The position numbers and the translations under genes are program-made. A stretch of 64,000 nt of DNA, taken from Treponema sp. GTDB taxonomy: Bacteria > Spirochaetota > Spirochaetia > Treponematales > Treponemataceae. Position 1 is the stretch's first letter, and the number at the start of each line of letters is the position of its first letter. This document shows positions 58,117 to 64,000 of the stretch, piece by piece. The stretch lies in assembly GCA_016287815.1 (NCBI GenBank), contig JAEEWW010000007.1, positions 1 to 64,000 on the forward strand. Reading direction: 5' to 3'. The notes below the pieces were generated by a model that was not told the DNA's origin, ran no database searches, and saw only the letters and a program-made list of their open reading frames with translations.

Positions 58117-59055
58117 TTGATGAAAAAAATTGGACCTAAAAAGTTATTTCTTGTTTCGCTTTGTGCTGTTGCTTTTATTTCTTTTTCAGTTGCCGCAGTT
58201 TTTCATTATAAACACAGAAATCTTGGAATTGGTGGTTTTGAAACTCCAGACAGAGATGTCTTTGTAAAAGAAATTATTGAAGAAAGTTTGAATACAGAAC
58301 TTGCTGAAAATCAGAAAAAAGATACAGTTGCCTATCAAATTTATCGTGTTAATTCCGGTGATATGATTGGTGCAATTGCCGAAAAATTCGGCGTAACTCA
58401 GGATACTTTAATCAGTGTAAATAAAATCAAGCAGACAAGACTTTTGCAGATTGGTCAATATCTAAAAATACCAAATATGCCGGGCATCCTTTATACCGTA
58501 AAAAGTTCCGGTGAAAATTTGCAGTCTGTAACTGATTATTTTAAAGTTGATTTACAAAAATGTGCGCTTGCCAACGGCATTACTTCTGAGAGTAAACTTA
58601 CAGAAGGCCAGGTGCTTTTTGTGCCGGATGCAGAACTTGATTGGGTAACAAGACAGGAAATTAACGGAGATTTATTCATCAGGCCTTTAAAACGCTATTA
58701 TCTTTCTTCTAATTATGGCTGGCGACCAAGCCCGTTTACAGGTAAACGTTCTTTTCATAATGGAATAGATATGGCATCTCCAGAAGGAACGTATGTTCGT
58801 CCGGCTTTGGTGGGCAGAGTTTCTTCAACAGGTTTCAGTTCTGTTTATGGAAATTATGTAATAATTGCACATCATTCAGGCTATAAAACTTTGTATGCTC
58901 ATCTAAGTTCTATAAATTGCAAAAAAGGGCAGAGTGTCGGACTTAATACTGTGATTGGAAAAGTTGGCAGTACAGGTCAGAGTACGGGACCTCATCTTCA
59001 TTTTACTGTTTATAAAAACGGCAAGACGGTAAATCCATTTACATTGATGAAATAG
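58117..59055 (+). CDS. LysM + M23-family peptidoglycan endopeptidase
   Basis: LysM YRVNSGDMIGAIAEKFGVTQDTLISVNKI; M23 SSNYGWRPSPFTGKRSFHNGIDMASPEGTYVRP...STGQSTGPHLHFTVYKNGKTVNP. Confidence 0.94.
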   Translation: MMKKIGPKKLFLVSLCAVAFISFSVAAVFHYKHRNLGIGGFETPDRDVFVKEIIEESLNTELAENQKKDTVAYQIYRVNSGDMIGAIAEKFGVTQDTLISVNKIKQTRLLQIGQYLKIPNMPGILYTVKSSGENLQSVTDYFKVDLQKCALANGITSESKLTEGQVLFVPDAELDWVTRQEINGDLFIRPLKRYYLSSNYGWRPSPFTGKRSFHNGIDMASPEGTYVRPALVGRVSSTGFSSVYGNYVIIAHHSGYKTLYAHLSSINCKKGQSVGLNTVIGKVGSTGQSTGPHLHFTVYKNGKTVNPFTLMK

Positions 59056-59124
59056 CGATGGTATTCGCTTTGCATTTTGCAGATTTGCGCTGTGTCTTAT
59101 TTACACTAAGATTTTTTGCAGATT

Positions 59125-59157
59125 TGCGCCGAGTTGTATTTTCGGCGCATTTTTTTT
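59125..59157 (+). terminator. Intrinsic terminator after the M23 peptidase gene
   Basis: TGCGCCGA-N9-TCGGCGCA followed by T8. Confidence 0.88.
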
Positions 59158-59178
59158 CAGTGTATCGTATTTTTAATT

Positions 59179-59658
59179 TTACATTGCCAGTTTGTGCGTT
59201 TCGATTTTCTTTACAAAAAAGTCCATATTGCAGCCAACAAAAAAAGCACAATAGGTTGTAAAAACTGTAGCGAACAGAACGTAGAAAGGCAGAACTAAAA
59301 GCTGGTCTGAACTTGTTCTTGTCATAATTCCAAGGAAAATCATCATGGCTGTCATTGCAATTCCTGCCGTAATCCAGCGTGAAAGCGGGAACGGGTTTTT
59401 TATTTCCGCTTTTTCTGCAAAGTCCGGGTTAATCTGATTTAAAACTGCATGTATTGTTTTATCTGTAACTGGCATCTGCACGGAAAGAGGTTTTTTAGCC
59501 AGTTTTTCAGCCTTTGTTAAAAGACGGACTTCATTTCTGCACTGGCGGTTGAATAAAAGTTTTATTGTTAAAGACAGAGGAATCCTTTCATTTTTATCCA
59601 GCATTAAAAATTCGTTCATAATTTCGTTATAGTTTTTCATTTTAGGCCTCCATTTCAT
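59179..59658 (-). CDS. Small membrane protein, candidate anti-sigma factor
   Basis: About two TM helices, soluble N-terminus; start overlaps the 3' end of the sigma-factor gene. Confidence 0.6.
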   Translation of the reverse strand: MKWRPKMKNYNEIMNEFLMLDKNERIPLSLTIKLLFNRQCRNEVRLLTKAEKLAKKPLSVQMPVTDKTIHAVLNQINPDFAEKAEIKNPFPLSRWITAGIAMTAMMIFLGIMTRTSSDQLLVLPFYVLFATVFTTYCAFFVGCNMDFFVKKIETHKLAM

Positions 59659-60241
59659 TATAGCTGAAATGCATTTTTGTTAGTTTGTCGCGTAAAAGCT
59701 GTTTTGCACGGAAAATATGCGACTTTATTGTGTTTACCGGTATTTCTGTAATTTCGCTGATTTCCTGATACGGAATATCATAGAAAAAATATAAATCCAG
59801 ACATATTGCAAACCGTTCGGGAAGTTCTTCTATTGCTGCGTGGACGGCTTCAAATGTTGCCTTTTGAATCTGCTTTTCTTCCGGGGTTAAATCAGAATCT
59901 GGCGGAGAATTTTCTTCGGTCAGGGCAACGTAATCTTTTCTTCGGTTTACAGAATTTATTGCGATATTATAGGCAACCCGTGTAATCCAGGTGGAAAAAA
60001 GAGAATTGCCTTTATATGTGGATAGCTTTGTGTAAGCCCGCAGAAAAACTTCCTGAACAAAATCTTCTGTGTCGGAATGATTCTTGAAAAAACTCATTCC
60101 AAGCATTTCAACACGTTTTTTGTAAAGACTCATTAGCATTGCAAAGGCTCTTGAATCGCCTTTGAGCGTTTCTTTTATGAGCCTGCAATCTCTCTTTATT
60201 AAGAGCTTTGTTTCAATGCGGTCTGCATTGGTAACTGGCAT
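59642..60241 (-). CDS. ECF-type RNA polymerase sigma factor
   Basis: SDTEDFVQEVFLRAYTKLSTYKGNSLFSTWITRVAYNIAINSVNRRK; LPERFAICLDLYFFYDIPYQEISEITEIPVNTIKSHIFRAKQLLRDKL. Confidence 0.95.
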   Translation of the reverse strand: MPVTNADRIETKLLIKRDCRLIKETLKGDSRAFAMLMSLYKKRVEMLGMSFFKNHSDTEDFVQEVFLRAYTKLSTYKGNSLFSTWITRVAYNIAINSVNRRKDYVALTEENSPPDSDLTPEEKQIQKATFEAVHAAIEELPERFAICLDLYFFYDIPYQEISEITEIPVNTIKSHIFRAKQLLRDKLTKMHFSYNEMEA

Positions 60242-60242
60242 C

Positions 60243-60581
60243 CTAGTTCTTAAAATCCGGGTTTACTTTGTAAAAAACAAGCATGCATAAGCCCAGAATT
60301 AAAGGAATAAGTCCGCCAAGAAGTGCGTATCCAAGCCCTGCCATTAAAGCAAAGAATAAAGTTAAAATTGTACCTGTTCCGCTTAAAAGAAGTCCTACAA
60401 GAAGAGAAAATGTTTTAAGATCAAATTTTGTAGGATTGTAGGTTCCAGATTTTATCTGAAGTTTTATTTCGTGGTGATGCCACAAAAGATAGAAAAATAT
60501 AATTACACCACCGATAACAATTCCAACGATTGGAATTACAGCTAAAACTACCTGTGCGCTGTTTGATGTTATGTTGTCCAC
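60243..60581 (-). CDS. Small membrane protein (about three TM)
   Basis: Directly precedes the sigma-factor gene on the same strand; hydrophobic segments AVIPIVGIVIGGVIIFFYLLW and LGYALLGGLIPLILGLCMLVF. Confidence 0.75.
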   Translation of the reverse strand: MDNITSNSAQVVLAVIPIVGIVIGGVIIFFYLLWHHHEIKLQIKSGTYNPTKFDLKTFSLLVGLLLSGTGTILTLFFALMAGLGYALLGGLIPLILGLCMLVFYKVNPDFKN

Positions 60582-60710
60582 GCCGATTTTTCCTCCTGAA
60601 AATATCTGCGATATATCTGCTATATTCCTATATATGCTTTATATCCGCTATAGGATTAGACCCCGAAATCAAAAAAAAGTTGCAGAAAAGAAGTTGTTTT
60701 TGGGTCGAAT

Positions 60711-61274
60711 TCAGTCTAGAAAAATATATTCCTTAAAATAGATTGCCTGAATTTTTCCAAGTACAAGTTCCTTATTTATGTTCTGCAAAATTTCTGCTTT
60801 TATCGTATTTTCTTTTAAATTCAGAAGTTCCTGCTTTGTGTGGGAAGCAAAATAGTCTGTAATAATCGTCTGAATTTTTCTGTTTTTCTGTGTAAGTTCT
60901 TCATAAAAAGATTTGTCGCCGGATTTGTAAGAAATCCATGGACTTATTATTACGGGGCTTCCATTGGAATTTGAATCAGCAGGTTTTGTTAAGGTTCTTA
61001 GACGTTCATATTCTGTGAATGAAATATCTGCGGCTTTTTCTGCGATTCTTTGAGGAAGCGGGTCAATGTTCCGCATGCCGCTGCCTGGTTTTGCTTTTCC
61101 TGTTGCAAAGGCAATTATTGTTCCTGAAACGATTAATGCCAGAAGAATTGCAGCGCAAAGAGAAAGGATTTTAAAAATAAGTTTTTCTACTGTTGGAGAA
61201 GATTTTGCGATATATTTGTGTTCTGCCAGATTTTCAGAATTTCCGGCGTTTTTTATATCTGGTTTATTTTCCAT
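60711..61274 (-). CDS. FliL-like single-pass membrane protein
   Basis: N-terminal TM, C-terminal LLNLKENTIKAEILQNINKELVLGKIQAIYFKEYIF resembling the FliL C-terminus. Confidence 0.55.
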   Translation of the reverse strand: MENKPDIKNAGNSENLAEHKYIAKSSPTVEKLIFKILSLCAAILLALIVSGTIIAFATGKAKPGSGMRNIDPLPQRIAEKAADISFTEYERLRTLTKPADSNSNGSPVIISPWISYKSGDKSFYEELTQKNRKIQTIITDYFASHTKQELLNLKENTIKAEILQNINKELVLGKIQAIYFKEYIFLD

Positions 61275-61971
61275 GTTCCCATTCCGCAGATTTATGAGTT
61301 TCAGAAATCCAGCCTGATTTTATGCCGGTTTCAATGTTTTTTTGAACCCAGTTCCATATTTCAGGCATAAAATCTTTTACCGGTGCCATACGGTTTTCTA
61401 CATCCTGCCTCGTAGCCGAGGCCTGAAGCCAGGTGTGTCCGCCTGTAAGTGTGTTGTGCAAAAAAGGTTGAATTCTATCCATGCAGTTAGCGAATTTTGC
61501 TTCAACTGTTTCCATTGCGTCAAATTCTTCCCAAAGGGCGCGAAGAGTTTTTGCCTGTTTTTCCGGTAAAATTGAAAAAAGTTTATCTGCTGCCTGCTGT
61601 TCCCGTAAGGCTTTTGTTTTGTTTGCTTCTTTGTCAAATGCAAAGGTATCGCCTGCATAAATTTCTATTAAATCATGCGCAATGCAAAGATTTGCAGCTT
61701 TCATTACATCAGGCTTTTCTTTTGCAAATTCGCTGAAAATCATACACATAAGGGAGATGTGCCATGAATGTTCTGCATCGTTTTCGCGCCGAGAACCGTC
61801 TGTAAGCAAGGTGCGCCGCTCAATGTGAGTCATTTTATCGGCTTCTACAGTGAATTTTAAAAGCCTGTCCAAATCTTCATTTCCAGAAGAAACGAAAGAT
61901 GAAAGATTTTTGGTGCTACTTTTTATTTCCATGAATACAGTATAAGTTTTTGGCGTTATATTCGCAAGCAT
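61264..61971 (-). CDS. HD-domain hydrolase (HDDC2/YfbR-like)
   Basis: RRENDAEHSWHISLMCMIFSEFAKE, CIAHDLIEIYAGDTFAFD. Confidence 0.9.
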   Translation of the reverse strand: MLANITPKTYTVFMEIKSSTKNLSSFVSSGNEDLDRLLKFTVEADKMTHIERRTLLTDGSRRENDAEHSWHISLMCMIFSEFAKEKPDVMKAANLCIAHDLIEIYAGDTFAFDKEANKTKALREQQAADKLFSILPEKQAKTLRALWEEFDAMETVEAKFANCMDRIQPFLHNTLTGGHTWLQASATRQDVENRMAPVKDFMPEIWNWVQKNIETGIKSGWISETHKSAEWEHGK

Positions 61972-62042
61972 AAGCAGAATTTATGCTGATAAAAGAAAAC
62001 GCATTGCAATTATTTTGTTGCAATGCGTTGTGTTTTTTTCAT

Positions 62043-62309
62043 TTACTTTTGTTCGGAAGTTTCAGCAGGCTTTTCTTCTTTTGCCTCGCCGCCGCCATCT
62101 GTTTTGGCTGCTTCTCCATTACCTTCCGTTGCTGCTGTATTTTGAGCTACCTGTTTTTTTACGGCTTTGCGTACTGGCGGCGGTTTTTTATGATAGTGCT
62201 GCACATAGGATGCAAAATTCATAAATAAAACCACTACGATGCAGGTTCCCCATACAGTTGAATTTGTGAGGACTTTTACTATTACCGAAATCATCTTTGA
62301 TAATGGCAT
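62043..62309 (-). CDS. Small membrane protein with charged C-terminal tail
   Basis: One TM helix then KKPPPVRKAVKKQVAQNTAATEGNGEAAKTDGGGEAKEEKPAETSEQK. Confidence 0.5.
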   Translation of the reverse strand: MPLSKMISVIVKVLTNSTVWGTCIVVVLFMNFASYVQHYHKKPPPVRKAVKKQVAQNTAATEGNGEAAKTDGGGEAKEEKPAETSEQK

Positions 62310-62406
62310 AGTATTATTATCGGAATAACGCGGCTTTTAATTGAGTATTTATACAGTGTGGAATGATATGCCGTATTACTCGCGGAATAACTTTTACTGG
62401 GGGTGA

Positions 62407-62557
62407 AAGTTTTGCAGGGGCAAAACTTGACGCCGCTAAAATTGCTGCGACCCCGCGGTTTTGAAACATCAATGAAGCCTGCAAGGAAGCAGGCTTGAAG
62501 CGAGTTTTTTGGAAAAAAACTCGGCGAATACCATTTACATGGATGTAAATGGTATTC
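62407..62557. repeat. Cluster of four near-consecutive perfect hairpins upstream of hisH
   Basis: AAGTTTTGC-N4-GCAAAACTT (62407-62428); AAGCCTGC-N6-GCAGGCTT (62475-62496); CGAGTTTTTT-N3-AAAAAACTCG (62501-62523); GAATACCATTTACAT-GG-ATGTAAATGGTATTC (62526-62557). Confidence 0.8.
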
Positions 62558-62597
62558 CCTTGACTACCATCTTTTCATTCATTACCATTTTGACATT

Positions 62598-63308
62598 ATG
62601 ACAGGAATTGTTGATTATAATGCAGGAAATATCCGCAGTGTTGAACGTGCACTTGATTCAATTAAAGCGCCGTTCATTCTTTCTAAAAGTCCTAAGGATT
62701 TGGAAAACTGCGACAGGCTTATTTTTCCGGGAGTAGGTGATTGTGCCTACGCAATGAAGCAGCTTGCCCTTACCGGTTTTGACAGCTTTTTGAAAGACTG
62801 GTTTGCTGCCGGAAAACCGATGACAGGAATCTGTCTTGGCTCACAGATTGTTCTTGATTCTTCTGAAGAAGGCGATGTTGCCTGTCTTGGTCTTATAAAA
62901 GGAAAATGCCGCCACCTTGCAAACGCCTGGAAAGAACTTGGCGTAAATAAAGATAATTCCTTAAAAGTTCCCCACATGGGATTCAACAACCTGAACTTAA
63001 AACACGGTTCAACCCGTCTTTTAGATGGAGTTCCTGAAAACAGCAATTTCTATTTTGTTCATTCATATTTTTTGCAGCCCGAAGATGATTCTGTTGTAAA
63101 AGCAACTGCGGATTACGGATTCCCTGTTCCAGTCGTGCTGGAAAAAGATAACCTTACGGTTTTCCAGTTCCATCCTGAAAAATCCGGTGCGCCCGGACTT
63201 CAGATTCTGCGCAATTTTGTAAAAGATGACCTTGCCGGAACGGGCTTTGAAAATAAAGATTCTGCCACAACTTCTGCTTCGGGAACTGCCGGAGGTGCAT
63301 CATGCTGA
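62598..63308 (+). CDS. hisH: Imidazole glycerol phosphate synthase glutamine amidotransferase subunit
   Basis: [50 protein letters not shown]. Confidence 0.96.
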   Translation: MTGIVDYNAGNIRSVERALDSIKAPFILSKSPKDLENCDRLIFPGVGDCAYAMKQLALTGFDSFLKDWFAAGKPMTGICLGSQIVLDSSEEGDVACLGLIKGKCRHLANAWKELGVNKDNSLKVPHMGFNNLNLKHGSTRLLDGVPENSNFYFVHSYFLQPEDDSVVKATADYGFPVPVVLEKDNLTVFQFHPEKSGAPGLQILRNFVKDDLAGTGFENKDSATTSASGTAGGASC

Positions 63309-64000
63309 AAAAAAGAATAATTGTCTGCCTTGACGTTAAAGACGGAAGAACAACAAAAGGTGTCAAATTCAAAAATAATATAGATATCGGTGATCCTGTT
63401 GAAATGGCAAAAAAATACTATGAACAGGGCGTTGATGAACTTGTTTTTTATGACATTATGGCTTCTGCGCGCGGACGCGGACCAATCCTTGAACTTATTG
63501 AAAAAGTTGCAGGTCAGGTTTTTATTCCGTTCTGCGTTGGCGGCGGCATAGGTACAATAGAAGATATCCGCTCAACAATTCTTGCTGGAGCTGAAAAAAT
63601 CAGTCTGAATTCTCAGGCTGTAAAGAATCCTTCGCTTATTACAGAAGGTGCGCGCGTTTTTGGCAATCAGTGTATTGTTTTGGGAATGGATGCTGCAAAG
63701 GATGATTCCATGCCATCAGGTTACCGCGTTTACATTAACGGCGGCCGTGTTGCAACAGAACTTGATGCTTTGGATTGGGCAAAAAAAGCTGTTTCACTTG
63801 GTGCAGGTGAAATCGTATTGAATTCTATCGATGCAGACGGAACAAAAGCCGGCTACGAACTTAATCTTACAAGAATGATTGCAGAAAATGTTGATGTTCC
63901 TGTAATTGCTTCCGGCGGCGGTGGAACCGTGCAGCACATGGCAGATGTTTTAACAAAGGGAAAAGCTGATGCCGCTTTGATTGCAACCATGGTTCATTCA
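63302..64000 (+). CDS. hisF: Imidazole glycerol phosphate synthase cyclase subunit (truncated by window edge)
   Basis: Own translation from ATG 63302: [55 protein letters not shown]...[27 protein letters not shown]; overlaps the hisH stop. Not in the supplied ORF track. Confidence 0.95.
   Translation, partial: MLKKRIIVCLDVKDGRTTKGVKFKNNIDIGDPVEMAKKYYEQGVDELVFYDIMASARGRGPILELIEKVAGQVFIPFCVGGGIGTIEDIRSTILAGAEKISLNSQAVKNPSLITEGARVFGNQCIVLGMDAAKDDSMPSGYRVYINGGRVATELDALDWAKKAVSLGAGEIVLNSIDADGTKAGYELNLTRMIAENVDVPVIASGGGGTVQHMADVLTKGKADAALIATMVHS

Noticed and set aside
59076-59130. Direct repeat TTTTGCAGATTTGCGC (two copies) after the M23 peptidase gene
   Set aside because: Two short copies about 40 nt apart, one forming part of the terminator; most likely local duplication, not enough for a separate element.
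59058-59261. Plus-strand 67-aa ORF after the M23 peptidase gene
   Set aside because: It spans the strong terminator at 59125-59157 and overlaps the 3' end of the minus-strand membrane protein; composition is not protein-like.
1-64000. tRNA or rRNA genes, transposases, prophage genes, toxin-antitoxin or restriction-modification or other defence operons
   Set aside because: I scanned the intergenic gaps by eye for tRNA TPsiC-like motifs and checked all ORF translations; nothing convincing. A tRNAscan-SE/Infernal run would be decisive.

Overview
This 64 kb window is a gene-dense bacterial chromosomal segment. The gene content suggests a spirochaete, most likely Treponema-like: a giant SpiroCoCo-type coiled-coil protein, an IspD-IspF fusion, a CarD-family regulator with an acidic tail, paired cheR/cheB, and an lptC-lptA-lptB cluster. 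This assignment is inference; no 16S or other marker was searched. About 60 protein-coding genes can be supported. They include adk, rplM-rpsI, recX, potABCD, rny, pyrG, lptABC, cheR-cheB, rlmE, ispDF, hisH and a truncated hisF at the right edge. They also include an ExbB/ExbD/TonB-like operon with a large TPR protein and a putative outer-membrane barrel, and a 1.6 kaa tandem 2-hydroxyacyl-CoA dehydratase activase. No tRNA, rRNA, CRISPR array, prophage or transposase gene was seen. The observations most worth a second look are: (1) a LytTR regulator paired with a four-helix membrane protein, next to an inverted repeat, resembling a LytTR regulatory system; (2) 14 exact-register hendecad repeats inside the SpiroCoCo-like protein; (3) several highly structured intergenic regions, including a 146 bp MITE-like element, a chain of four perfect hairpins upstream of hisH, a diverged repeat shared by the pyrG-cheR and hisH intergenic regions, and a cobalamin-riboswitch-like core motif in an odd convergent location; (4) the TPR/OMP/Exb-TonB operon; (5) the giant activase fusion. 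I did not find a clear-cut, wholly new multi-gene system. The functional hypotheses below are labelled as inference.
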